This document shows positions 37,412 through 46,002 of a DNA stretch of 64,000 bases, piece after piece. Source of the DNA: Clostridium beijerinckii (GTDB lineage: Bacteria > Bacillota > Clostridia > Clostridiales > Clostridiaceae); contig NZ_CP144906.1 in NCBI RefSeq assembly GCF_036699995.1, forward strand, positions 2,681,001 through 2,745,000, given 5' to 3'. The translations under genes were made by a program, and so were the position numbers. The first letter of the stretch is position 1. Each line of letters begins with the position of its first letter. The notes beneath the pieces were generated by a model, which worked only from the letters and a program-made list of their open reading frames with translations, was not told the DNA's origin and made no database searches.

Positions 37412-38449
37412 ATGTCTATTTATTTTGATTTAAAAACTATTAATGAACTTACAGGAAGCAATTCGTATAGGCAGCCTAAAGAACTTACATTAGATGATTT
37501 ATCACAATATGATGGAAGAGGAGGAAAACCTGCGTATGTAGCTATAGAAGGTGTCGTTTATGATGTAAGCAATGAATCAAATTGGAGCGGAGGGACACAC
37601 TATGGTCTTAATGCAGGTCAAGATTTAACAGACCAATTTAATTCTTGTCATGGAATGATGCAAATTCTTAATAATGCACCTAAAGTTGGCATATTAGTAG
37701 ATGATAATAACATGAGTAACATGAATTTTGATATCAATGAAAATATGAAGAGGCAAGTTAAGCAAAATACATCGAATTTTAGACCAGATGATTGGATTAG
37801 ATATGTTGAGCCAATAGTGAGTTATTCTTTGAGTGACAATAATCAGGGAACTGGATTGCAAGGTGCTGGAGCACGACGCTCATATCAAAAAGCTATTTTA
37901 CTAGGAGTGCTTGTTGGCTTAGGAAGAACTCCTCAGGAAGCAATTACACAAGTTCAACAGTGGCAGAATACAGGAGCAACTACTTTATTAGGAGGACCAA
38001 GTACCGGAGGAACAACAAGCGGTGGCACAGGAACTGGAGGAACAACAGGCGGTGGCATGGGAACTGGAGGAACAACAGGCGGTGGCATGGGAACTGGAGG
38101 AACAACAGGCGGTGGCATGGGAACCGGAGGAACAACAGGCGGTGGCATGGGAACTGGAGGAACAACAGGCGGCGGCATGGGAACTGGAGGAACAACAGGC
38201 GGCGGCATGGGAACTGGAGGAACAACAGGCGGCGGCATGGGAACTGGAGGAACAACAGGCGGCGGCATGGGAACTGGAGGAACAACAGGCGGCGGCATCG
38301 GAACTGGAGGAACAACAGGCGGTGGCATGGGAACTGGAGGAACAACAGGCGGTGGCATGGGAACCGGAGGAACAACAGGCGGTGGCGCAGGAACTGGAGG
38401 CACCACTAGAGGTGAATCAATAGTAAGAAATAGACTTTTTTTTGATTAG
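37412..38449 (+). CDS. Cytochrome b5-like domain protein with Gly/Thr decapeptide repeats
   Basis: This 345-residue protein starts with a cytochrome-b5-like heme/steroid-binding domain (about 22-100: KELTLDDLSQYDGR, PAYVAIEGVVYDVSN, HYGLNAGQDLTDQF). The usual axial His positions are not obvious; the region HYGLNAG holds the only likely one. A helical middle part (about 120-185) follows, then 12 uninterrupted copies of the decapeptide GTGGTTGGG(M/I/A), flanked by two worn copies. The protein ends with a short charged tail. There is no signal peptide, so the repeat is cytoplasmic unless an unusual route is used. Proteins with this N-terminal domain occur singly in clostridia; function is unknown. 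The repeat DNA is much richer in GC than the surroundings. Confidence 0.8.
   Translation: MSIYFDLKTINELTGSNSYRQPKELTLDDLSQYDGRGGKPAYVAIEGVVYDVSNESNWSGGTHYGLNAGQDLTDQFNSCHGMMQILNNAPKVGILVDDNNMSNMNFDINENMKRQVKQNTSNFRPDDWIRYVEPIVSYSLSDNNQGTGLQGAGARRSYQKAILLGVLVGLGRTPQEAITQVQQWQNTGATTLLGGPSTGGTTSGGTGTGGTTGGGMGTGGTTGGGMGTGGTTGGGMGTGGTTGGGMGTGGTTGGGMGTGGTTGGGMGTGGTTGGGMGTGGTTGGGMGTGGTTGGGIGTGGTTGGGMGTGGTTGGGMGTGGTTGGGAGTGGTTRGESIVRNRLFFD
37996..38405 (+). repeat. 30-bp in-frame tandem repeat
   Basis: Twelve perfect-length 30-bp units fill 38041-38400, with degenerate units on both sides. One unit counts 18 G/C of 30. Units 5-9 use GGC and the outer units GGT at one Gly codon, and an ACC variant occurs in unit 4 and again near the end, a pattern of block duplication. 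The array leaves all three forward and at least two reverse frames open, which creates false long frames here. Confidence 0.95.
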
Positions 38450-38467
38450 ATTAAATATTAAAAGCAT

Positions 38468-38499
38468 AAAGGATGTGATATTATTCATATCCTTTTTGA
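38468..38499 (+). terminator. Terminator after the b5-like gene
   Basis: AAAGGATGTGA and TCATATCCTTTTT pair with a short loop and a T-run. Confidence 0.8.
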
Positions 38500-38554
38500 G
38501 CATAAAGATAAGTTTGTTTAGTATATTAATTTACAATATAGATTTTACTTATGA

Positions 38555-39100
38555 TTAAACTAACATTCTTTCAATTTTGTTGATTAATTCCATAGGTAAA
38601 TCACCTCTTAATGATCTTTCTAGCAAATTTGGATTTTTTATGTCATTTGTTAATAGAAATTTTTCTATTAGCGCTGCTTCTTTTTTTCTGTTAGGATCTA
38701 ATTGATAGAGTACATACCAATCTTCCAAGGACATTAAAGGAATATCTATCCCATTAATTTTCGTTGATTCTGAGATTGAATCAGAATGAAAAATATATTT
38801 GAACGTACCATCTCTATGATTAATCTTTAATCCAGCTATTATGTTAATCTCAGAGCCTTCTATAATAGATCTATAAAAATATTTTGGTGAATATAATTTG
38901 CTTTCTTTGTTTGGTTTTTCATTGTTTATACCTTTAAGCATTTCATCAATTTTTTCAATATCGTTTATATCAATAAAAATATATATATCATTTAGGCTAT
39001 CTAAAAGTCCAAAGTTACTTAGTAAGACTGATCCTCCTACACCCCAAACGATATTTAAATTATTAAGCTTATTTCCTATATAACTCAATGCTTTAAGCAT
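38555..39100 (-). CDS. Nucleotidyltransferase-superfamily-like protein
   Basis: This 181-residue protein resembles small predicted nucleotidyltransferases. The fold signature is VWGVGGSVLLSNFGLLDSLNDIYIFID, where GGS and the spaced acidic pair would bind metal and NTP. The first acidic position is Asn-Asp-Ile-Tyr rather than Asp-Ile-Asp, so activity is doubtful. A later DIPLMSLEDWYVLYQLD segment is like the MJ1435/AbiEii helper region. Substrate is unknown. ATG 39100 is preferred over GTG 39109, because AGAGGTG sits 6-7 bp before it. It has no obvious operon partner. Confidence 0.6.
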   Translation of the reverse strand: MLKALSYIGNKLNNLNIVWGVGGSVLLSNFGLLDSLNDIYIFIDINDIEKIDEMLKGINNEKPNKESKLYSPKYFYRSIIEGSEINIIAGLKINHRDGTFKYIFHSDSISESTKINGIDIPLMSLEDWYVLYQLDPNRKKEAALIEKFLLTNDIKNPNLLERSLRGDLPMELINKIERMLV

Positions 39101-39196
39101 TTTTTTCACCTCTTGAATTTATATTAATATAGATTATTGATGTTAATAATATTATTAATATTTAAAAAAAATTTATTCATTAGAGCACAAAATATA

Positions 39197-39231
39197 AATA
39201 ATGACCTATTTAGGGGAATAAGTCATTATTT
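39197..39231. other. Hairpin in the intergenic region before the Nudix gene
   Basis: AAATAATGAC and GTCATTATTT pair around a 15-nt loop. The rest of 39101-39450 has no recognised signal. It may end transcription entering from either side. Confidence 0.5.
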
Positions 39232-39450
39232 ACACCTTTGTTAGCATTTATATAATTATTAATTATGGGGAGAAATAATAATAATTAAATTACTATCTCA
39301 AATATAATATATATCATTATTGTGTCAATAGTATGTCAAATATGAAATAATACCCAGTTTTGAAACCTACTAAGTATTAACTTGAAACACTTCAAATATA
39401 TGGTATAGTAGTTTATAGAATATATAAAATTAGTGAGAGTGAGATAAATT

Positions 39451-40008
39451 ATGGAGTGGATTGATGCAGTAAAGGATTATAATCCTTGTAATGAGCAGGA
39501 AATGAAGGATAAGGAAATTATATTAAAGTATTCTAGCATATTTGATGATATTTTAACTAGAGATAATGAAATTATACATATGACAAGTTCAGCATTTGTG
39601 ATTAATAAAGCTAGAAGCAAGGTTTTAATGGTTCATCATAATATATATAATTCATGGGCATGGACTGGTGGCCATGCTGATGGAGAGAAAGATTTATTGT
39701 CTGTTGCTATTAAAGAAGCAGGAGAGGAGACGGGGGTAAAAAATTTAATACCTGTTAATAATGAAATAGCCTCAATAGATATTTTACCTGTCTTTGGACA
39801 TGTAAAAAAAGGAATATTTGTTTCTCCGCATTTACATGCTTCTCTAGCATATATTATTGAAGCTGATGAAACTGAGAAGCTTATTGTTAAGCCAGATGAA
39901 AATAGTGCTGTTAAATGGATACCTATTGATGAAATAAATTTATTTTCTAATGAACAACACATGAAAAAAGTTTATGATAAAATAGTTTTTAAGATAAAGA
40001 ATTTATAG
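39451..40008 (+). CDS. Nudix hydrolase
   Basis: This 185-residue protein contains a Nudix box in GGHADGEKDLLSVAIKEAGE followed by ETGV (about residues 71-94). Compared with GX5EX7REUXEEXGU, the core REUXEEXGU reads KEAGEETGV, keeping the metal-binding Glu residues, while the first Glu and the Arg are replaced by Lys. This GGHADGE form is common in a Firmicutes subgroup. It hydrolyses a nucleoside diphosphate linked to another group; the substrate is not predictable. It is separated from the 2H phosphoesterase gene downstream by 173 bp, so the link is loose. Confidence 0.88.
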   Translation: MEWIDAVKDYNPCNEQEMKDKEIILKYSSIFDDILTRDNEIIHMTSSAFVINKARSKVLMVHHNIYNSWAWTGGHADGEKDLLSVAIKEAGEETGVKNLIPVNNEIASIDILPVFGHVKKGIFVSPHLHASLAYIIEADETEKLIVKPDENSAVKWIPIDEINLFSNEQHMKKVYDKIVFKIKNL

Positions 40009-40181
40009 TTATTGAGATATGCATGGAAATGCCTTCGGCACATAAATTTGATAGGATAATAATAACGATAAATATTTACATAATATTTTATTGTAATGAA
40101 AAAATAGAATTGTGAATGAGAATTTGATTATAAGCTATAAACTTAATTACAGTAAGTTTGATTATGTAAGGAGAAATAGAT

Positions 40182-40709
40182 ATGAGATATGTAATAGTTT
40201 CTGTAGTACACGGTGAAGCAGGAGATTTTAATAATAATTTAAGAAAAGAACTTTTTAGAAATTTTAAAGCAAAATCATCTAAACTTCCTGCACATTTTAC
40301 AATTAAGGCACCTTTTGAATATGATGATGGAATTGCAGATTTAAATAATGCTCTCGATGAATTTATTAAAGTGGAAAAAGCAGAGCCATTTACAATTGAT
40401 GGATATGATCATTTTAATGATAGGGTAATTTTTATGAAGGTAAATATGTCTAAGGAGGCAAAAGAAGTTCATGATAGACTAATCGATAAAATGAATGAGA
40501 TACCATATATTAAATTTGATAAAAAAGATGGCAAAAATAAAACTTTCCATGTGACCTTGGCATCAAAGAATTTAAAATTTATTTATGATAAAGTTTGGGA
40601 TTACATTCATCGATATAATTGCGAGTTTAAGTGTAGCTTCGATAATATAACTATTTATAAATGGGAAGAAGGAACTTGGAAATTATATAAGGAATTTAGA
40701 TTAAGTTAA
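40182..40709 (+). CDS. 2H phosphoesterase (2'-5' RNA ligase family)
   Basis: This 175-residue protein has the two His-x-Thr motifs of the 2H superfamily: HFTIKAPFEY (about residue 47) and HVTLASKN (about residue 128). They face each other in a duplicated fold and act on 2'-5' or cyclic phosphodiester bonds. Bacterial members of this group are often annotated as LigT/2'-5' RNA ligase or YjcG-like; the biological substrate is unknown. The ribosome binding site is AAGGAG. It ends before a strong bidirectional terminator. Confidence 0.85.
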   Translation: MRYVIVSVVHGEAGDFNNNLRKELFRNFKAKSSKLPAHFTIKAPFEYDDGIADLNNALDEFIKVEKAEPFTIDGYDHFNDRVIFMKVNMSKEAKEVHDRLIDKMNEIPYIKFDKKDGKNKTFHVTLASKNLKFIYDKVWDYIHRYNCEFKCSFDNITIYKWEEGTWKLYKEFRLS

Positions 40710-40737
40710 TTTAACTACAATTGAAGGATATAGAGAT

Positions 40738-40800
40738 AAAAAACTATTTTGTTGTTTAACTATTTAAAAGGATAGATAGACAACAAAATAGTTTTTTATT
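40738..40800. terminator. Bidirectional terminator between the 2H gene and yibF
   Basis: AAAAAACTATTTTGTTGT and ACAACAAAATAGTTTTTT form an 18-bp perfect stem ending in A/T runs on both sides. Confidence 0.9.
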
Positions 40801-40814
40801 TTTTAAAATAATAT

Positions 40815-41591
40815 TTATACGGTCATATTTTTCGTTGAGTGCATGTTTAAAACTAAAAGTCTTGAAGATATTAATGCAGTGATAGGAATGATAAGAATAA
40901 TACCTATGCCACAGCTTAAAACTTGAAATACTTCAGAGCAAAAAACTTTTTCATTTATAATAGTAGAGATAGGGTAATTAAGTTCATTAAAATATATTAT
41001 TAATGTCATAAATCCGCTTATGTATGCAAAGAGAAGGGTATTAGTCATAGTTCCTAAGATATCTTTGCCAATATTCATTCCAGATTTAAATAAGCTATTC
41101 TTACTTGACATAGGATCATTCTTATAAATTTCATTCATTGATGATGATATTGATATAGATACATCTATAATTGCTCCCAATAATCCAATTAGAATTTCAC
41201 ATATTACAATCTTTGAAAAGTTCAATTGAACATATAGAGATAGGAAGGCAACAGTTTCAGCCTGTTCATTGCTAAAACCCTGTATTTGGGCATTCATACT
41301 CATATTATATGTTATAAACATAACTAGGAAAATAACTATTATAACAGATAATAAAGAAGATAATGTTTTTTTATTAAATCCGTTAATAAAAAATAAGCTA
41401 AAAAAGCTAATGAAAATTGCACAAACAAAAGTAACTTTAATAGGATCAATTTTTGCACCAATTAGAATAAGCATAAAGAAAAAAGTAAAGAAATTTAAGA
41501 TTAAAGTAAAAAATGATTTAATTCCTCTTGTGCCTCCAACAATTGTCATAAGGATAAATAAAATAATTAATAATATTAGTATTATATTCAT
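40815..41591 (-). CDS. YibE/F family membrane protein (second gene)
   Basis: About 258 residues with six to seven hydrophobic segments. Signature stretches are LGAIIDVSISISSSMNEIY, KSGMNIGKDILGTMTNTLLFAYISG and the C-terminal GIGIILIIPITALIS, all typical of the YibE/F family. The family is of unknown transport function. The ATG at 41591 is preferred over the TTG at 41609, since GGAG precedes it by about 12 nt and the extra codons include that site. It starts 4 nt after the end of the broken yibE, the usual tandem arrangement of two paralogues. Confidence 0.82.
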   Translation of the reverse strand: MNIILILLIILFILMTIVGGTRGIKSFFTLILNFFTFFFMLILIGAKIDPIKVTFVCAIFISFFSLFFINGFNKKTLSSLLSVIIVIFLVMFITYNMSMNAQIQGFSNEQAETVAFLSLYVQLNFSKIVICEILIGLLGAIIDVSISISSSMNEIYKNDPMSSKNSLFKSGMNIGKDILGTMTNTLLFAYISGFMTLIIYFNELNYPISTIINEKVFCSEVFQVLSCGIGIILIIPITALISSRLLVLNMHSTKNMTV

Positions 41592-41595
41592 GATC

Positions 41596-42756
41596 TTAAA
41601 CTTCTCCAATCTTATGTTTTTTTAGAATAGCAATAGATGTAAAAATTGTTATCGGAATACTTAAAACTATTCCTATACTTCCAATAAGCGCTCTCATAAA
41701 TTCTAGAGAAAGATTTATATTTATAATATAAGTTATAGGTAACCCGTTTCTAAGCAGAAGTAATATTATTGGCATACTACCACTTAGATAAGCAAAAACT
41801 AGTGTATTTGACATTGTTCCCATAATATCTTGTCCAATTTCTCGAGCAGATTTAATTATGGACTTACTATCAATATTGGGATTTTTATCATAAAGCTCAT
41901 CTATGGCAGAAGATATAGAAATTGCAATATCCATTATTCCACCTAGTGTACCTATAATAAGTTCAATGAAAAATATCTTTTCTGGAGGATGAGTTAGAAA
42001 CTCCATTTCTTCAAAGTGAATTCCACTCCAATTATTTAACTTAATCACAATACCAGCTATTAGCATGGAGGTTAAAGTACCTACTAAAGTTCAAATTATG
42101 GCTGAAGCTGTTTTTTTATTTTTTCCTGATACTATAAATAAAGAAGCAATTATAAAAAGTATACTTCCTATTATAGAAAGTATAGCTAAGTCATAACCTT
42201 TGGAAAATAGACCAATTATTGAAAATACAATTAAAATATTAACAACAACACTTACTAAAGATTTAAAACCTTTTATTCCTCCAACGAGCAATATCAGAGC
42301 TATAAAAATGTTTATCATATAAATAACATATTTGTCCCTCTTTAGATCTAGAATTTTTGCAGAAGTTATTTCATTATTATCGTTACTTTGCAGAGATATA
42401 AAAATTTCATCATTTACTTTTAAATCTAAGTCGTTAACTTGAGAAAATGATGTTGTATTATTAAGTTCAATGGAATTTCCTTTAAACGTACCATTCATAA
42501 TAATAGCTTCAATTTTTTGATTTTTCATAGGTTCTATTTTTCCAGTAGAATTTTCTTCTTTGGATTCATTTTCGGTTATTGATGTTATTTTAGCTATTGG
42601 ATTTCCATATAAATTTTCATTAGTAGAAATAAAAAACAAACTAGCTAAAGATACAACAATTAAAATTAATATAATTAAAACAGTCTTTTTATTAGGTTGT
42701 TTACCTATATTTGCATCTAATTTAAATAAGTACTTATTTAATAAATTCTTAGTCAT
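41596..42756 (-). pseudogene. YibE/F family membrane protein, interrupted by an in-frame TGA
   Basis: Two open segments (42756-42091 and 42066-41596) lie in the same frame. Read through, they give one YibE/F protein of about 386 residues: an N-terminal membrane anchor, an extracytoplasmic OB-like region (about 65-125), and the multi-helix core with LGGIMDIAISISSAIDELYD and SAREIGQDIMGTMSNTLVFAYLSG. The stop is TGA at 42093-42091, between TASAII and TLVGTLTSML. GGA (Gly) would fit the small-residue helix and differs by one base. No ribosome binding site precedes the internal ATG at 42066. It is followed by intact yibF. Confidence 0.85.
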
Positions 42757-43053
42757 ACACCTGTAGCTCCCTTAAAATACATAATTATAACAAATTGTAA
42801 ATTTACATTCTAAAAAATTATACTCTTATAAAGTTGTGTAATCAATCATATTATGATCAAAAAATATAAAGTTACTAATTATTTGATTTTACATAATAAG
42901 ATAAGTAATTATGGAATTTTTTTATTCTTGTAACATTTTTGACTAAATTCTGTGACAAAACTGTAAAAATTATCTTATATAATTTAAGAAAACATAAGTT
43001 AATACAAAAATAATTGGACTATAGAATAACATATTTGAAAGGATGTAATTTAA

Positions 43054-44076
43054 ATGAAAAATAAAAGTATTAAGAGTAAAGTTATGACAGGCGTTATTTT
43101 AGCGAGTATGGTAATATCTGCAAGTACAGGAGTATTTGCAGCAGATTCTTTAAATGTTTCAAACAATAAGTCAGCAGTTCAACATCAAGGTAGAGAGAAT
43201 GGTTTCCAAACAAAATTAGATTCTTTAGTAGCAGCAGGATCTATAACTTCAGATCAAGAAACTGCTATAAAAGAAGCACTAATGCCACAAGGTGGATTTA
43301 AAAATGGAGTATATAAGGATTTCTTTAAAACTAAATTATCAGATTTAGTGACAGCTGGAACAATAACAGCAGATGAACAGACAGCGATAGAAACAGCACT
43401 TGAAAATACTAAGGGAAACTTTAAAACAGTTTTAGATAATCTAGTAACAAATGGCACACTAACTTCAGACAAAGAGACAGCAATAGAAAATGCATTAAAG
43501 CCAGAAGCTAGAAATGGAGGACATAAAGATTTCTTTAAGACTAAGCTATCAGATTTAGTGACAGCTGGAACAATAACAGCAGATGAACAGGCGGCGATAG
43601 AAACAGCGCTTGAAAATACTAAAGGAAACTTTAAAACAGTTTTAAATAATCTAGTAACAAATGGCACACTAACTTCAGACAAAGAAACAGCAATAGAAAA
43701 TGCATTAAAGCCAGAAGCTAAAAATGCAGGACATAAAGATTTCTTTAATACTAAACTATCAGATCTGGTAACATCTGGAGTGATAACAGCAGATGATCAG
43801 ACAGCAATAGAAACAGCATTTAAAGATGCAAAAGGAAATTTCAAAACAGTTTTAGATAATTTGGTAACAGCTGGAACATTAACTTCAGACAAAGAAACAG
43901 CAATAGAGAATGCGTTAAAACCACAAGAAAAGCAATTAGGAGAAAAAGATAAATCTAAAGGAATTGAAAAATATAAAGAGATGATAAACACTAAATTAGA
44001 TGGATTAGTAACAGCAGGAACAATAACAACTGATCAAGAAACAACTATAATAGAAGCTCTTACACCTTCTAAATAA
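43054..44076 (+). CDS. Secreted helical-repeat protein
   Basis: This 340-residue protein has a signal peptide (1 to about 30, ending VFAADS). The mature part has three near-identical 70-residue units (residues 87-156, 157-226 and 227-296; DNA 43312-43521, 43522-43731, 43732-43941). Each unit is two half-repeats of the form F.T.L..LV..G.IT.DQ.TAI..AL, and single half-repeats flank the array, giving about eight in all. The pattern predicts helix pairs. Acidic residues in the TSDQET/TADEQT turn could bind calcium, as an inference. DNA identity between units implies recent duplication. No anchoring motif is visible, so it is probably released or held by other proteins. Confidence 0.8.
   Translation: MKNKSIKSKVMTGVILASMVISASTGVFAADSLNVSNNKSAVQHQGRENGFQTKLDSLVAAGSITSDQETAIKEALMPQGGFKNGVYKDFFKTKLSDLVTAGTITADEQTAIETALENTKGNFKTVLDNLVTNGTLTSDKETAIENALKPEARNGGHKDFFKTKLSDLVTAGTITADEQAAIETALENTKGNFKTVLNNLVTNGTLTSDKETAIENALKPEAKNAGHKDFFNTKLSDLVTSGVITADDQTAIETAFKDAKGNFKTVLDNLVTAGTLTSDKETAIENALKPQEKQLGEKDKSKGIEKYKEMINTKLDGLVTAGTITTDQETTIIEALTPSK
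43312..43941 (+). repeat. Three 210-bp in-frame tandem repeats
   Basis: Units begin at 43312, 43522 and 43732 with exact 210-bp spacing. Units 1 and 2 are nearly identical; unit 3 is more diverged. Confidence 0.85.
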
Positions 44077-44151
44077 AGTTGAATTAATATTAATATGTTA
44101 TAATATTTAACAAATATCGTATACGGTTATAAAAAATAATAATTAAAGAAG

Positions 44152-44199
44152 GGAGTATCGCAAAATGGTTATATTTTAATCATGAACGATGCTCCTTTT
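44152..44199 (+). terminator. Terminator after the secreted repeat protein
   Basis: GGAGTATCG and CGATGCTCC pair with one G-T pair around a long loop, then TTTT. Confidence 0.65.
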
Positions 44200-44279
44200 C
44201 GTTCACGACTTGACTTGTTAGAATCCTAAATGAAAAAGTGTTATTTAAATATGGAGTATAAATAAATAGTATTAAAATA

Positions 44280-44314
44280 TTGAATAATAATACTATTTAT
44301 TGTATAATTATTCA
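44280..44314 (+). promoter_or_regulatory. argF promoter overlapped by two ARG-box-like sites
   Basis: TTGAAT (44280-44285) and TATAAT (44303-44308) have a 17-bp spacer. TGAATAATAATACT (44281-44294) and TGTATAATTATTCA (44301-44314) each resemble the 14-bp core of ArgR/AhrC operators, with starts 20 bp apart, near the usual 21-bp spacing. Repressor binding would cover both promoter elements. The gene served is probably argF, 465 bp downstream, with repeat copy 3 in between. Confidence 0.55.
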
Positions 44315-44349
44315 TATAATAAAAAATATATGGATTAAATAAAAAATTA

Positions 44350-44715
44350 TTACGTAAATTTAAGTTATATATTGTTTATAAATAGATAAACAATTTAAGA
44401 ATTAGACTTATTAGATGAACATATTTACAAAGTTGCTAAAACTTTAAGCTCATATCTTCACAAGAAATCATAAATATATTTGTGAAGAAAACATTTGAAA
44501 ATGAGCTGTTAAAGGTTCTTAGCTGTAGGTTGTTCCATTTTAGCTTGTCAAACTGAAAGTTGGAGCATGCTAAAGTGGATACAACCTGCTGCTTAGAACC
44601 TTCAGCGATATTTTCATAGCTTTTCGGAATCAAAATATTTATGATTTCGGTAAGTTATCACATAAGTCTAGTTTTAAAGTTGGACATCTATATTATGTAT
44701 AAACTTATTTACAGT
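44350..44715 (-). repeat. Quasi-palindromic dispersed element, copy 3 (inverted)
   Basis: About 366 bp, recognised on the minus strand by the motif order of copies 1 and 2: CTAGACTTATG, TACCGAAAT, GGTTCTAAG, TGGAACAACCT, CTAAGAACC, TTCACAAA. Outer arms also pair (GTAAAT/ATTTAC and ATAGAT/ATCTAT zones). The inner helices are GGTTCT/AGAACC and AGGTTGT/ACAACCT, where copies 1 and 2 have GATTCT/AGAATC and AGTTG/CAACT, so both partners changed together. It fills most of the leader of argF. Confidence 0.72.
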
Positions 44716-44778
44716 ATATATACTAAATAAAATAGATTTTTTATTTATAAAAATATTATAAATAGAAGGAGAATGAGC

Positions 44779-45774
44779 ATGGCAGTAAATTTAAGGGGAA
44801 GAAGTTTTTTGAAGTTATTGGATTTTAAACCAGAAGAGATTAGATATTTATTAGATTTGTCTAAGGAATTAAAAATGTTAAAAAGAACTGGAATTTTACA
44901 TGATAAGTTGAAAGGTAAGAACATAGTACTATTATTTGAGAAGACATCTACAAGAACAAGATGTTCATTTGAAGTGGCTGGAAGAGATTTAGGGATGGGG
45001 GTTACATACCTAGATTCAGCAGGATCTCAAATGGGGAAAAAAGAAAGTATTGCAGATACAGCAAGAGTTCTTGGGAGAATGTATGATGGAATAGAGTATA
45101 GAGGTTTTAGTCAGGAAATAGTTGAAGAATTGGCTAAGTATGCAGGAGTTCCAGTATGGAATGGATTAACTGATGAATTTCATCCAACTCAAATGATTGC
45201 AGACCTTCTAACAATAGAAGAAAAACTTGGAAGATTAAAAGGCGTTAATTTTGTATATATGGGTGATGCAAGAAATAATATGGGAAACTCTCTCATGGTA
45301 GCTTGTGCAAAGATGGGCTTAAATTTCACTGCTTGTGCACCTAAAGAGTTATTTCCATCAGAAAAGTTAGTGGAAAAATGCAAGGAAATAGCTCAGGAAG
45401 TTGGAGGTACGATAACTTTAACAGAAGATGTTAATAAAGGAACTAAAAATGCAGATGTGATCTATACTGATGTATGGGTATCAATGGGTGAACCAGATGA
45501 AGTTTGGGAGAGCAGACTAAAATTGTTGAGCCCATATCAAGTAAACAAAGATGTTATGAATAATGCAAATGAAAACGCAATATTTATGCATTGTTTACCA
45601 GCTTACCATGATCTAAAAACTAAGGTAGGAAAAGATGTAGGAGAAAAATTTGGCATGACTGCATTGGAAGTTACTGATGAAGTATTCGAAGGAAAACAAT
45701 CTGTGGTATTTGACGAAGCAGAAAATAGAATGCATTCTATAAAAGCGATAATGTTAGCAACAATTGGTGCATAA
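44779..45774 (+). CDS. argF: Ornithine carbamoyltransferase
   Basis: This 331-residue enzyme makes citrulline from ornithine and carbamoyl phosphate. The carbamoyl-phosphate motif is [14 protein letters not shown] (STRTR near residues 53-57), with [12 protein letters not shown], the ornithine-side region [15 protein letters not shown] ([13 protein letters not shown]) and [10 protein letters not shown], whose Cys is catalytic-region. Length is standard. ATG 44779 is chosen over ATG 44773 because AGGAG lies 7 bp upstream. No other arg or arc gene adjoins. ARG-box-like sites at the predicted promoter favour the anabolic role. Confidence 0.95.
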   Translation: MAVNLRGRSFLKLLDFKPEEIRYLLDLSKELKMLKRTGILHDKLKGKNIVLLFEKTSTRTRCSFEVAGRDLGMGVTYLDSAGSQMGKKESIADTARVLGRMYDGIEYRGFSQEIVEELAKYAGVPVWNGLTDEFHPTQMIADLLTIEEKLGRLKGVNFVYMGDARNNMGNSLMVACAKMGLNFTACAPKELFPSEKLVEKCKEIAQEVGGTITLTEDVNKGTKNADVIYTDVWVSMGEPDEVWESRLKLLSPYQVNKDVMNNANENAIFMHCLPAYHDLKTKVGKDVGEKFGMTALEVTDEVFEGKQSVVFDEAENRMHSIKAIMLATIGA

Positions 45775-45802
45775 ATTAACCAAAGTTAATGAGAAGTAGA
45801 AG

Positions 45803-45860
45803 ACCTTTTTCATAAGAAAAATGATAATGTATTATTTTTCTTATGGATAAGGTTTTTTGT
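45803..45860 (+). terminator. Terminator after argF
   Basis: ACCTTTTTCATAAGAAAAAT pairs with ATTTTTCTTATGGATAAGGT with a small bulge, followed by TTTTTG. Confidence 0.9.
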
Positions 45861-46002
45861 TTTTTATCGTATTAAAAGTTATGATTAAATTTGGTAAAAA
45901 TCACAAAGAATGATGTAATATCTTTTTTTCATATTAGAATATGAGATAATAGATAAATGGAATAATTAATGTAATTAATTGACGTAAGGGGGAAATGGCA
46001 AA

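Noticed and set aside
37996..38405. CRISPR-like array
   Set aside because: The 30-bp units are contiguous with no spacers and are in-frame coding repeats.
37954..38423. Four long open frames overlapping the Gly/Thr repeat on both strands
   Set aside because: They arise because the 30-bp repeat unit lacks stops in most frames. Only the frame with a ribosome binding site and a non-repetitive N-terminal domain is kept.
42091..42093. TGA in yibE as a selenocysteine codon
   Set aside because: The position is in a membrane helix of a family with no selenoproteins, and no SECIS-like hairpin follows the codon.
43254..43991. Minus-strand frames over the secreted repeat protein
   Set aside because: Shadow frames produced by the repeated sequence; no start signals and poor composition.
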